The notes under the pieces are model-generated. The model had not been told where the DNA came from and did no database searches. It worked only from the letters and a program-made list of their open reading frames with translations. 52,734 nt of DNA. Source: Neolewinella agarilytica (GTDB lineage Bacteria; Bacteroidota; Bacteroidia; Chitinophagales; Saprospiraceae). Every line of letters starts with the position of its first letter. The stretch's first letter is position 1. The DNA lies in assembly GCF_900110645.1 (NCBI RefSeq), contig NZ_FOFB01000037.1, forward strand, positions 1 to 52,734, in the 5' to 3' direction. The position numbers and the translations under genes are program-made. This document shows, piece after piece, positions 42,973-51,808 of this stretch.

Positions 42973-45900
42973 ATGAAATTTCAGTACTTACAATGGTTTT
43001 TCTACTTCTTCATTCTCTGGCCTGTCTCAACGAATGCGGCGGATTTCAGCCCGCCGTTTACCATCCGACAGCTGGGCCTGGAAGATGGTCTTCCCCACCG
43101 AAGTACTTATGCCTCGACCCATGACCGGCATCATTTGCTTTGGCTAGGTACTGAAGCTGGCTTATGCCGATTTGATGGCTATCAAATTAGTGCCTTCAAT
43201 CATTTTCCCCAAAAGTTCAGCGGATCATTAAAGAACGATCAGGACAGTCTGCTGCTTTCCATAGTTCCCGGCTACCGGGACTCACTGGAGATATTTGACC
43301 CCGTTCATCGAACGGCAAGCGGCAAACGGCTTGCTGGTTTGGGGGTAGGCTTATTTGCGGGCATTTGCCATCGCTCCGGGTTCCCCCCATACTTTGGCCA
43401 GGGGGCAACGATATATCGCTATTCCGCAAAGGATGGAAAAGCCGTAGCTGCTCACACACTTAAACGGGAACTGAGGAATGGAGACAGGTTGATTAATGCT
43501 TCTGTTTCCGGATATTTACTTTATCGCGCTGACCAGAACGACCTCGAAGAATTTTTTAATGGGCAGTTGATTATTCATCCTCCCCCCTCCGATAGCCCCA
43601 TCGAATTTATTTTCCAGGAAAAAAGTGGCAAAATCTGGGTGGGAACGGAGCAAAACGCCTTCACGAAAAACCGGGGACAAGATATCTTCCGCCCCGTACC
43701 TCCCCTACCAAATGGCGACCCCGTCAATAAAGTATATGAGGATGATCTGGGCCATATCATAGTGGCACACCTGCAACCTTATATGTTGACGATGACGGAC
43801 ATGATCGCCTACCTCGGTCAGGACACCGTATCTCTGGAGGGCCTACTGGAAGAAGAAAAAAGAGTAATCCACGTTGACGGTCATGACTTCCGGCAGGAAA
43901 TCCGAGCGGCGACTCACGGAGGATTGTACACGCTCCAATTCCCCCAGCCGCAGAAATCCCCTTTTTACAACTTCCTGGCGGCTGAAGATATGCCCTCCGG
44001 CACTTTTGGACACGTTATGAGGGGCTTCACCGCTGACAACGACGGCAACGTGTATGCCAATAAAGATTCCAGTAAACCATGGTGGTTCCGGGTAAACATT
44101 AAGGACTATTCTCTGGACACCCTCCTGATGCAAAACGATCAGGGGCAGGTCGTCAAACAATTTGGTTGTGGCACCAACCTGATTAATCATCAAGGGGATA
44201 TTTATGGCATGAGCTGCTATCGAGGCGATGTAGACACCGGCCACGTGTACCGTTACCGCCCAAAAACTGATAGTTGGCGGCAATGGACACTTCCTGAGGT
44301 CAATCAGGTAGTCCGATGGATTATGAAAGGCCGGTCGGAGAACGAACTGATGCTGATTACCCAAGACAGCAAAACTGACCAAAAGGGGCAGCTTTACTAT
44401 TTTTATCCGGCCCGGGATTCTTTCGCCCTTGTTCTGCCGGCGGGGCCGGAACATTATATAGCCGGATATACCAAAAGCGCCAAAGCAGACAGTGCCCGCT
44501 CCTGCATTTGGATTGCTTCCACCCGGGGGCTTTACCGGTTTAACTTACTGGACGAAAAGCTGGAACACTTCACCTTCCCCAGTGGCCAGGCGACTTCTAT
44601 TTCAGACATAGTTATTCGAAAATCAGGAGACCTTTTACTTGGAACCTTTAAAAACGGACTGCAGCGTTTCTTTCCAGATCAGAAACAGTTCGAGCATGTG
44701 GGCGGGATCGCTGTAGACGGTCCTTTCGTTCAGAAAACCGATGGTTTCTTGTCTCTTCCCAGCAGCTTTGTCGCAGCCATTCAAGTGACTCAGCCGGATA
44801 ATTACTTACTCATTACCACTTTCAACGGCCTGTATTTTCATGGCCCGGAAACCAGCCACACCTACACTACTAATCAGGGTTTACCCAGTAACGAGTTCAA
44901 TACGCCCTCCCTTTTTTTTAACGAAACTGACCAAAGGTGGTATGCTGGTGGCATTAATGGGTTTTGTTCTTTTAAAACGGACGATTTATTATCGACAAAA
45001 AGCCCCCTTGAGCCATTACTTCTCAGATACCGGCTAATGGATGAATTAACCGGTGTTGAAAAATCCATCCCGCTTACCCCCCGGCACAAGGAAGAGATTA
45101 CCATCCGCCCCAATGTTTCTTATTTTGCTTTTGACTTCACTTTGCCCGACTATCAGAATGCAGAAGCTAGAAAGTACCAGACCAGACTGGTTGGGTTTGA
45201 CCGGGACTGGCGCTCGGCGACCACAACCAATTTTGTCAGGTACACCCAACTACCGGCGGGTTCTTATACTTTTCAGGTCCGGGCCATTGATGGCATTGGC
45301 CGGCAAACGGAGATCATCCGGGAGGTGCCCGTTACCGTTTTGAAGCCATGGTATCAAAAAAGATGGGTGCATTTTCTGATGGTCCTTAGCCTGGCGGGTA
45401 TTTTGCTGACCTGGCACGGGAATCGATTAGCCCGGCTGGAAAAAGAACACCAGGCAGAACGCAGAGTCCAGAGTCTGGAATTAAGGGCTCTTCGGCAGCA
45501 GCTCAACCCGCATTTCATTTCTAATGCCATGAACGCCATTCGGGAGTATATCTCCAGCCAGGAAGCACAGCATAGTAAAAAAGCTGGCGACTACCTGACC
45601 GACTTCAGCCAATTAATGCGCCTGTTTTTGGAAGCCTCCCGAAAAAGATTTACCAGTGTAGCCGATGAGGTGGACATGCTGGAACGCTACCTTAGCCTGG
45701 AGCAACTCCGATTCCCCGACAAGTTTGATTATCGCATAGAAGTAAATGAAGACATCGACCCCGACATGGACGAAATCCCCTCTCTGCTACTACAACCGCT
45801 GGTGGAAAATGCGATCAATCACGGCTTGTCCCCAAGAGACAAGAAAGGTTTTTTGCATATTCATTTCGAATTAGAGGATGATGATGAAGCCATTAAATGC

Positions 45901-46101
45901 ACAATCAGTGATGATGGAGTAGGCAGAAAAATTGCTGCGGCGACTCCCCGAAGGCGGGATCATATTTCCCGCTCCACCCAGATCATGGAAGATCGCAGGA
46001 TTCTGCTATCAGAATATGACGACATAGAATTGCGCATAACGATGCGTGATCAATTTCCCGAACGGGAGCATACGGGCACGGTGGTAACGGTACGCTTCTA
46101 G
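42973..46101 (+). CDS. Propeller-sensor LytS-type histidine kinase
   Basis: The 1042-residue protein has a signal-like N-terminus and a long periplasmic sensor. It opens with the two-component-regulator propeller pattern (FTIRQLGLEDGLPHRSTYA, LLWLGTEAGLCRFDGYQI). Further blades follow, such as KIWVGTEQNAF, IWIASTRGLYRFN and YAGGINGFCSF. A Y_Y_Y Ig-like domain follows near residues 715-790 (YQTRLVGFDRDWRS, LPAGSYTFQVRAID). One membrane helix lies at about 797-815. The cytoplasmic His_kinase has box QQLNPHFISNAMNAI (His847) and LLQPLVENAINHGLS, DDGVGRKIA for ATP binding. It lacks the receiver and AraC domain of classical hybrid systems, so it probably signals to the divergent LytTR regulator. 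The ligand is unknown, perhaps a glycan or other nutrient. Confidence 0.9.
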   Translation: MKFQYLQWFFYFFILWPVSTNAADFSPPFTIRQLGLEDGLPHRSTYASTHDRHHLLWLGTEAGLCRFDGYQISAFNHFPQKFSGSLKNDQDSLLLSIVPGYRDSLEIFDPVHRTASGKRLAGLGVGLFAGICHRSGFPPYFGQGATIYRYSAKDGKAVAAHTLKRELRNGDRLINASVSGYLLYRADQNDLEEFFNGQLIIHPPPSDSPIEFIFQEKSGKIWVGTEQNAFTKNRGQDIFRPVPPLPNGDPVNKVYEDDLGHIIVAHLQPYMLTMTDMIAYLGQDTVSLEGLLEEEKRVIHVDGHDFRQEIRAATHGGLYTLQFPQPQKSPFYNFLAAEDMPSGTFGHVMRGFTADNDGNVYANKDSSKPWWFRVNIKDYSLDTLLMQNDQGQVVKQFGCGTNLINHQGDIYGMSCYRGDVDTGHVYRYRPKTDSWRQWTLPEVNQVVRWIMKGRSENELMLITQDSKTDQKGQLYYFYPARDSFALVLPAGPEHYIAGYTKSAKADSARSCIWIASTRGLYRFNLLDEKLEHFTFPSGQATSISDIVIRKSGDLLLGTFKNGLQRFFPDQKQFEHVGGIAVDGPFVQKTDGFLSLPSSFVAAIQVTQPDNYLLITTFNGLYFHGPETSHTYTTNQGLPSNEFNTPSLFFNETDQRWYAGGINGFCSFKTDDLLSTKSPLEPLLLRYRLMDELTGVEKSIPLTPRHKEEITIRPNVSYFAFDFTLPDYQNAEARKYQTRLVGFDRDWRSATTTNFVRYTQLPAGSYTFQVRAIDGIGRQTEIIREVPVTVLKPWYQKRWVHFLMVLSLAGILLTWHGNRLARLEKEHQAERRVQSLELRALRQQLNPHFISNAMNAIREYISSQEAQHSKKAGDYLTDFSQLMRLFLEASRKRFTSVADEVDMLERYLSLEQLRFPDKFDYRIEVNEDIDPDMDEIPSLLLQPLVENAINHGLSPRDKKGFLHIHFELEDDDEAIKCTISDDGVGRKIAAATPRRRDHISRSTQIMEDRRILLSEYDDIELRITMRDQFPEREHTGTVVTVRF

Positions 46102-46171
46102 TGCAGTGTAATTTAAGTTAAGCTAGGCTTTTGCGCTGGGACGCCTTTAGGTCCTTTTAACTGAGCTAAGC

Positions 46172-46330
46172 GGTCCTCGAAGCGTCCTGGAAGGACCTTC
46201 GAGCGTCCGCGCTCTCCAAGCTTGCGACGGCGCGCAGGTGCAAAGGAGGTTAATAGAGCAAGGACCTTCGAGCGTCCGCGCTTTCCGAGCTTGCGACGGC
46301 GCGCGGGTGCAAAGGAGGTTAATAGAGCAA
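46172..46330. repeat. 69-bp tandem duplication with REP-like lead-in
   Basis: Copy 1 spans 46193-46261 and copy 2 spans 46262-46330, three differences in 69 bases. Each begins GGACCTTCGAGCGTCCGCG and ends TTAATAGAGCAA. The lead-in 46172-46197 (GGTCCT...AGGACC) can form a small stem. GAGCGTCCG and AGCTTGCGA words are shared with the palindrome at 18952-19137. Because 69 is a multiple of three, the frame of the next gene stays open through both copies, which artificially lengthens that reading frame. Confidence 0.85.
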
Positions 46331-46347
46331 GGAGCCTTCTCCCTGAT

Positions 46348-46355
46348 TACCTTTG
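46348..46355 (+). promoter_or_regulatory. Bacteroidota -7 element TACCTTTG
   Basis: A perfect TAnnTTTG match 7 bases before the ATG at 46363, just downstream of the tandem repeat. It supports the downstream start over the longer open frame. Confidence 0.5.
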
Positions 46356-46362
46356 TCTTCTT

Positions 46363-47229
46363 ATGAAACAACTCCTCTCTTTCGCCCTGCTCTTATTACT
46401 TTTTTCCTGTGGCAACGAGTCCGGGCCCGCCGCTACCGAAACAGGCCCGGAGGTGGTAGCTGCCGCTGCGCCCATACCCGACACGGCACCTGCGGCTGCG
46501 GCCCCAAAAGCCGTTGCGATAGATACGAATGCCCCTCCCACCATTCCCAGCTATACTTTCCTGACCGGAAAGTTCGATCCGCTGGTTCACCCGGACTTTG
46601 TGCCCGTTGCTCCCAAATATACCGACGGCGATCCTTACGTATTGCACCAGGATACTTATGCCGCTTTCGAGAAAATGCACGCTGCTGCCGCCAGGGATGG
46701 CGTCCAACTCATCATGGTCTCCGCTACCCGGAACTTCGCCCGACAAAAACAAATCTGGGAAGCTAAATGGAACGGCCAGCGACTGCTCGAAGGCAAGGAA
46801 AAAGCCAACCTCGCTTTCCCCGATCCGGCTGACCGGGCACGGGCCATCCTCCGCTATTCCTCTATGCCTGGCACCAGCCGGCATCACTGGGGCACAGACA
46901 TTGACCTGAACGCGCTGACCAATGGATACTTCAAGCAGGGTGAAGGCAAAAAGATCTACGACTGGCTGCAAGCCAACGCTGCCGCCTTCGGTTTTTGCCA
47001 GCCATACACCGCCAAAGGAGACGAGCGCCCCAACGGCTACGAAGAAGAGCGCTGGCACTGGAGCTACCTTCCTCTGGCCACTCAACTAACGGACTATGCC
47101 GCCACCCAACTTCAGGACGAAAACATTACCGGCTTCGCCGGCGCAGAAGCTGCTTCTGCGATCAGGGTTATCGATAATTATGTGCTGGGGATTAACCCCG
47201 AATGCCGAAGCCCGAAAAAAGCCCACTGA
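46363..47229 (+). CDS. D-alanyl-D-alanine carboxypeptidase family lipoprotein (peptidase M15)
   Basis: The chosen start ATG 46363 gives 288 residues with a lipoprotein signal (MKQLLSFALLLLLFSCGNE, Cys16) directly after a promoter element. The open frame to 46222 is tandem repeat and rejected. After an Ala/Pro linker, the M15B (VanY/DacB) domain has SATRNFARQKQIWEAKW, the zinc motif SRHHWGTDIDL, and YEEERWHWSYL, which carries the catalytic Glu and third zinc His. It should trim peptidoglycan stem peptides in the periplasm. Length is close to family norm. Confidence 0.92.
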   Translation: MKQLLSFALLLLLFSCGNESGPAATETGPEVVAAAAPIPDTAPAAAAPKAVAIDTNAPPTIPSYTFLTGKFDPLVHPDFVPVAPKYTDGDPYVLHQDTYAAFEKMHAAAARDGVQLIMVSATRNFARQKQIWEAKWNGQRLLEGKEKANLAFPDPADRARAILRYSSMPGTSRHHWGTDIDLNALTNGYFKQGEGKKIYDWLQANAAAFGFCQPYTAKGDERPNGYEEERWHWSYLPLATQLTDYAATQLQDENITGFAGAEAASAIRVIDNYVLGINPECRSPKKAH

Positions 47230-47316
47230 TTATCCGGCTTTTCAACTCCGCTTTCTGCCGCCTGGCGAACCTTTCCCCTGTTACAACTTGTTATCTTATC
47301 AAATCACCACTGCACT

Positions 47317-47661
47317 ATGGAACTCTACGATATTAACCGGGTTGCCCTCATCGTTTCACCCAGCACCGCTTTATTGAACTGGGCGATTAGTGAAACACCC
47401 GCCATCGCTGAAGACGTTGACCCGGATGACCCTTCCGACCTGAGTAGCGTTTACCTCCTGCCTGATTTTGATGACATCGAAGAAGCAGACGATTGGCTGG
47501 AGGATAACTTCCAGGCCGTGCTGGAAACCTTACTGGAAGAATGGATTCCCGATGACAGCCTCTGGCCGGAGCGACTAGAATTTAAGCATCTTGAAAAATA
47601 CGCGGAGTACAGCTTCAGTAACATCGTTATTGATACCGTTGATCCGGACTATGATGAATAG
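47317..47661 (+). CDS. Small acidic protein of unknown function
   Basis: The 114-residue, strongly acidic protein has a short strand-like opening (VALIVSPSTALLNWA), two Asp-rich segments (DVDPDDPSDLSS and DFDDIEEADDWLEDNF), a helix with Leu and Glu (VLETLLEEWI), and DSLWPE followed by an acidic tail ending DTVDPDYDE. No signal peptide. I recall similar short acidic proteins in Bacteroidota but cannot name a family. TTATCTTATC upstream is a weak promoter candidate. It lies between M15 and S9 peptidases without overlap. Confidence 0.65.
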   Translation: MELYDINRVALIVSPSTALLNWAISETPAIAEDVDPDDPSDLSSVYLLPDFDDIEEADDWLEDNFQAVLETLLEEWIPDDSLWPERLEFKHLEKYAEYSFSNIVIDTVDPDYDE

Positions 47662-47763
47662 TAAACAGCAAGCCTGGTAAATAAACATCTTCAGATAAAG
47701 CCATGGTAAGTAATGATAAGCTTACTTTAGCCTCCCTTTTCAACTTTGCTACCGTACTGAGAC

Positions 47764-50094
47764 TTGCTCTATCAAACACCAACACCGGCTATTGCCAACC
47801 TCGTCAACCTGAAGCCAGACCCTCTGATGCTGTTCGGGTCCGACCGCAACGTTATTCTGCTGGCTGACCGCCCCAGCTATCCCGGCATTGAAGATTTGCG
47901 GCAGCCTAAGCTTAAGCTGGCGGGTCGGCAAATCAACCCTAAACTCTGGATGCCCTACGGGCCGCAGGGATACCGAAATCCGCGACTCCGCAGATTAGAC
48001 AACAATGAAGAACGCCCCTTCCGGGGCCTGCCTGAAGGCAGCCGTTTCCGGTTCTTCAACTGGTCTCCGGACGGCAAGCGGATCGCCTTCTGCCTCCTGA
48101 CACCTACCGGATTACAACTTTGGACTTGCCTGGCGGAAACCCTTGAATGTTATCCATTGGGCGCAGCTGACATCAACAACTCTCTCGGCGGCACCCCCTT
48201 TGACTTTTTGGGCAATGAGGGCATCCTCGTAAAACGCCGCATCGCGGGGGCTGAACCACCAAAAGACGATGCCCCGACGCTTGGCCCCAACGTACAAGAC
48301 ACCTCCGGCATGGAAGGGGTGAGCCGTACCTACACCAACCTGCTCAAGAATAAGTATGACGTTGACCTCTTCCGCTATTACGCCAGCGGGCAACTTTGGC
48401 GGATTGACCTCAACACGAAGAAAGAAGAACCATGGGGCAGGGCTGGCATATTAAGTGGCCTGTCCGCTTCCCCCAGCCGGGAGTACTTTCTGGCGACCTA
48501 CGTTGATGAGCCTTTCAGTTTCAACGTGCCCTACGAGAAGTTTGCTGATCGCGTCGAGGTACTCGACGCTCAGGGTAACTCCCTTATCGTGCTTGAAGAA
48601 CGGCCCGCCCAGGAGCAACTGCCGCCAGCCTTCGGCTCCGTCATTACCGAACGCCGCCGCTTTACCTGGCGCAGCGACCACCCCGCTCAGGTCTACTGGA
48701 CGGAAGCCCGGGACGGCGGCGATGCCGCCAACGAAGCCGAATTCCGGGATCAGCTGTTTTACCTGGAGGCCCCTTTTACCGGCACCCCGGTGCCGAGTGT
48801 TAAGCTCCCCCTTCGCTTCGGCGCCATCCGCTGGTGCCGGGGCGACCTGGCCCTGGTGTATGACTGGAGCTGGCAGCAACGGCGGCAGGTAACCCGCCGC
48901 TGGTGGCCCGATGAGCCCGAGCGCGAGCCCGTCGTCCTCTTCGATCACAACTGGGAAGACAACTACAGCGACCCCGGAGACTTCGCCACCATTACGCTGC
49001 GTAATGATCACGTCGTGCTGCTCACCCGTGAGGAAGGAAAGAAATTAGTTCTGACGGGCAATGGCCACCACCCCGAAGGCAGCCGTCCTTTTATCGACTT
49101 TTACGATTTGGAAAGCGGGCAAACAAGCCGTCGGTGGCAGTCTGCTCCCCCGCATTACGAGCGATCCTTCTTCTTCCTGGATGAACACCCCGACTGGTTC
49201 ATCATGGCGCGTGAACAGCTGACCGAACGGCCCAATTATTTTTTACGCAACCTGTTATCGGGTGAAGAGATCCAGCTTACGGACTTTGAGCATCCCTACC
49301 CACAGCTGCGCGATGCCAACCTGGAGAAAGTCCACTACCAAAGGGAAGACGGCGTAAAACTCCTGGGCGACTTACACACCCCCGCCGATTTTGTGGCGGG
49401 TAAAAGCGAGCCCCTTCCCGTTTTGATGTGGGCCTACCCGCAGGAGTTTAAGAACGCCGACAAGGCGGGGCAGGTCACCACCAGCCCGCACCAGTTTACG
49501 CAGATCTCGCCGCTGTCTCCCCTACCCTTTCTGGCGGCGGGGATGGCCATTTTTGATGACTTCGCCATGCCCATCGTCGGCGAAGGCGACGAGGAGCCCA
49601 ACGAAACTTTCATCGAGCAGGTGCAGATGAACGCCCGCGCCGCCGTAGAGAAGCTCGTGAGCATGGGCGTAGCTGACCCTAAACGAATCTACGTCGGTGG
49701 CCACAGTTACGGTGCCTTCATGACGGCTCACTTACTGGCGCACACCGACCTGTTTGCGGGCGGTATCGCCCGCTCCGGGGCTTACAACCGGACGCTGACG
49801 CCCTTCGGCTTCCAGGCCGAGGAGCGCTCGTTCTGGTCCGTTCCTGAGACCTACATTAAGCTCTCCCCCTTCGTGCACGCCGACAAGATCGACGCGCCGC
49901 TACTGCTCATTCACGGCGAAGAAGACGCCAACTCCGGCACCTATCCGATCCAGAGTAAGCGGATGTTTGCGGCGCTGAATTCCCTCGGTAAAACGGCGCG
50001 GCTTTGTATGCTCCCGCATGAGGATCATGGGTACGCGGCGGAAGAATCCATTTTGCATATGTTGTGGGAGATGGAGGGGTGGATGGCGAGGTAG
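47764..50094 (+). CDS. S9-family peptidase (prolyl-oligopeptidase type) without signal peptide
   Basis: The 776-residue serine peptidase has an N-terminal beta-propeller (about residues 1-520; SYPGIEDLRQPKLKLAGRQINP and FNWSPDGKRIAF are typical) and a C-terminal alpha/beta-hydrolase. The triad is Ser648 in GGHSYGAFMTAH, Asp721 in GEEDANSG and His755 in PHEDHGY. It is closest to the glutamyl-endopeptidase-like group seen in Bacteroidota. Relatives usually have a signal peptide. Here the start is TTG 47764, with an in-frame TGA only two codons upstream, so the protein begins at the first conserved segment. Either it is cytoplasmic, or the 5' end has been lost. The stop codon lies within an octamer array. 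Confidence 0.85.
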   Translation: MLYQTPTPAIANLVNLKPDPLMLFGSDRNVILLADRPSYPGIEDLRQPKLKLAGRQINPKLWMPYGPQGYRNPRLRRLDNNEERPFRGLPEGSRFRFFNWSPDGKRIAFCLLTPTGLQLWTCLAETLECYPLGAADINNSLGGTPFDFLGNEGILVKRRIAGAEPPKDDAPTLGPNVQDTSGMEGVSRTYTNLLKNKYDVDLFRYYASGQLWRIDLNTKKEEPWGRAGILSGLSASPSREYFLATYVDEPFSFNVPYEKFADRVEVLDAQGNSLIVLEERPAQEQLPPAFGSVITERRRFTWRSDHPAQVYWTEARDGGDAANEAEFRDQLFYLEAPFTGTPVPSVKLPLRFGAIRWCRGDLALVYDWSWQQRRQVTRRWWPDEPEREPVVLFDHNWEDNYSDPGDFATITLRNDHVVLLTREEGKKLVLTGNGHHPEGSRPFIDFYDLESGQTSRRWQSAPPHYERSFFFLDEHPDWFIMAREQLTERPNYFLRNLLSGEEIQLTDFEHPYPQLRDANLEKVHYQREDGVKLLGDLHTPADFVAGKSEPLPVLMWAYPQEFKNADKAGQVTTSPHQFTQISPLSPLPFLAAGMAIFDDFAMPIVGEGDEEPNETFIEQVQMNARAAVEKLVSMGVADPKRIYVGGHSYGAFMTAHLLAHTDLFAGGIARSGAYNRTLTPFGFQAEERSFWSVPETYIKLSPFVHADKIDAPLLLIHGEEDANSGTYPIQSKRMFAALNSLGKTARLCMLPHEDHGYAAEESILHMLWEMEGWMAR

Positions 50095-50124
50095 TCTGGT
50101 AGTTTTGTAGTCTGGTAGGACTAC
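50093..50124 (+). repeat. Octamer array overlapping the S9 peptidase stop codon
   Basis: AGTCTGGT, AGTTTTGT, AGTCTGGT and AGGACTAC start at 50093, 50101, 50109 and 50117. The first unit begins on the second base of the TAG stop. The downstream GGGGAGATTGCC echoes the sequence after the array at 12793. Confidence 0.75.
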
Positions 50125-50154
50125 CGTAAGGGGAGATTGCCCACCAAGCAACAT

Positions 50155-50251
50155 GAGGAGGGGCGTACGTTGACTAACGAAAACGAGGGGTTGCGGTCGC
50201 TAACGAAAATGTAAGGGCGACGTTCACCAACGAAAACGAGGGGCGACGTTT
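50155..50251. repeat. Tandem array of 26-27-bp units
   Basis: The core AACGAAAAC (or AACGAAAAT) starts at 50176, 50202 and 50229, each followed by GAGGGG or TAAGGG and a GCG-ACGTT-like segment. A partial unit flanks each side. Spacing of 26 and 27 bases excludes a coding repeat. No array-associated genes are present. Confidence 0.75.
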
Positions 50252-50461
50252 GGTCCTGCGGACCGGCACTCACCCCTCGCTATGAGAGGCGGCCCTCCGG
50301 GCCTATACTACAACATTTTATGAAGGGTTGTGTGTTCGAGTTTTACGGCGGGTCCGGAGACTTCTCCGGCCAGCTCTCACTTTACCTTTAACTGGTGAAA
50401 GCCTGCTGCTTCCCTGGTCTCGGCTTTACCCTATTCTCTTTTCCAGGAATAGAAGGTAGCC

Positions 50462-50583
50462 ACTTTCAGATCATTATCCTCACAGAAATTGGCAATACTC
50501 TATCCGCTTCGCAGCTGATCGGCAAAGAAATCCCGGATGGCATCCGGGATATGGCGCATAAGGTGACTTTGTTTGGGACAAAG
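50462..50583 (+). repeat. Copy 1 of a ~122-bp duplicated spacer sequence
   Basis: The first 23 bases (50462-50484) are identical to 51809-51831 and the last 17 (CTTTGTTTGGGACAAAG, a hairpin) to 51913-51929; the middle is diverged with little length change. Both copies are in the same orientation and lie outside opposite ends of the gene at 50646-51677. A reading frame through this copy has stop codons in the other, so it is not an obvious protein. Confidence 0.75.
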
Positions 50584-50645
50584 CTCTGGCGTTGTTTCTC
50601 TTGGGGGAAGAGAATGGATTGGTCAAACGGTAAATATTTCAGAGA

Positions 50646-51677
50646 CTATTCCACCTTCTCCATGTAAGAACTTAATCTTTCGAACAGCTCTTTACTCGAT
50701 TCAAGAGTATTAAATCTTACGTCAAATACAAAAGGAGAATCGGGGTTCAAGAGTACGTATTTCACTTTTTCCCGGTATTCTTCCAATGATTCTAAGTGAA
50801 GTAATTTCCGGTATTGGTTTAGAAGGATCAACTTTCGGCCTGAAAATTTATCAAAATAAAAATCAGTCTTTTTCCCCTCTACGATAAAGGAATACGTAGA
50901 CCTGCTTCCTGCCTCAAAACCATCATTTTGTGACTCTAACCAAGCCGCACATTTATTGGGTAGGATCTTTCCTTCGAATACTAAATTAAGTAAAAAGGGA
51001 GTGATTTTTGGCCGACTTGGGTTGACGCCTACCGACTGGGTGTAGTGGAGAAGTGCAATATCGTAGTACTGTTTTCCTCTTAGGTTTACCACTCCGATCT
51101 CATCCTCCCCAGGGAAGCGGCCCGCTTCTAACAGACCAAGTAAATAATCCACATGCATGCTATCAATCGCAGCAATCGTATCCCCGTATACCCGGTACGA
51201 ACCTTTTTTCTTTCGATACAATTGATCCAGTCGCTGTATCTGTTTCATGGTGTCGCGCATAGGCTGATCGATACCGTTATCCATCCGGTTTCTTTCCATG
51301 AAATCACTCCAACGTGGGTCACTGCGGTACGCAGAGAATTTTTCCACTTCCATTAGGTACTCATTTGGGAGTCCTTTCGGTAACAACAGATCAAGATGGC
51401 CAAAGAAAGCATTTGCATCCTCTAGCTCTACTGCAAGAAGAAGCGCATTATAGACATCCTTGACAAAGTTCCCTTTTGAGGTAGAAAGAATATCCCGATA
51501 AAGAGATAGGGCTTTTGTCTTATCGCCGCGAACAAGCTGGATTTCGGCTTGGTGGATCGCTTTTTGGTAGTGGGGGTAGTTAGCTATTTGAGCGAATAGA
51601 AAAAAGGGAAAGACAATTGCGCATATTGAAGCAAATACTTTGCGAAAGGTGAATCGATAATTGGATAGGTTGTTCAT
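50646..51677 (-). CDS. Secreted or anchored helical protein, unknown function
   Basis: The 343-residue protein starts with a signal-type segment (VFASICAIVFPFFLFAQ). A helical, TPR-like region follows (YPHYQKAIHQAEIQLVRGDKT, KALSLYRDILSTSKGNFVKD, VYNALLLAVELEDANAFFGHLD). A middle part has VVNLRGKQYYDIALLHYTQ, and the end is helical (LESSKELFERLSSYMEKVE). Cysteines are rare. It is probably periplasmic. No family recognised. The gene is bracketed by direct copies of a ~122-base sequence, 62 bases beyond its stop and 131 bases before its start, which raises the possibility that it was acquired or duplicated as a unit. Confidence 0.65.
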   Translation of the reverse strand: MNNLSNYRFTFRKVFASICAIVFPFFLFAQIANYPHYQKAIHQAEIQLVRGDKTKALSLYRDILSTSKGNFVKDVYNALLLAVELEDANAFFGHLDLLLPKGLPNEYLMEVEKFSAYRSDPRWSDFMERNRMDNGIDQPMRDTMKQIQRLDQLYRKKKGSYRVYGDTIAAIDSMHVDYLLGLLEAGRFPGEDEIGVVNLRGKQYYDIALLHYTQSVGVNPSRPKITPFLLNLVFEGKILPNKCAAWLESQNDGFEAGSRSTYSFIVEGKKTDFYFDKFSGRKLILLNQYRKLLHLESLEEYREKVKYVLLNPDSPFVFDVRFNTLESSKELFERLSSYMEKVE

Positions 51678-51808
51678 ATGGATTATGGTACTAAGTTGAG
51701 CCCGTTACATTTTTACTTCAGCTTCAATAGCCCGTTCAAAATAACCTATTAGGTCTATCTCACTCATAGACGGCCAAGGTGGAACTTCCTTTTTTGAAGG
51801 CGAGCATT

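Noticed and set aside
46222..46362. 47-codon in-frame extension of the M15 peptidase
   Set aside because: It is made of the 69-bp tandem repeat, precedes a clean lipoprotein signal, and a perfect -7 promoter element lies inside it.
50155..50251. Possible CRISPR array
   Set aside because: There are only three imperfect units with no unique spacers, period 26-27, and no cas genes in the window.
50395..50667. 90-codon rightward open frame
   Set aside because: Its core is the duplicated 122-bp sequence, whose second copy has stops in this frame, and it runs into the end of the opposite gene.
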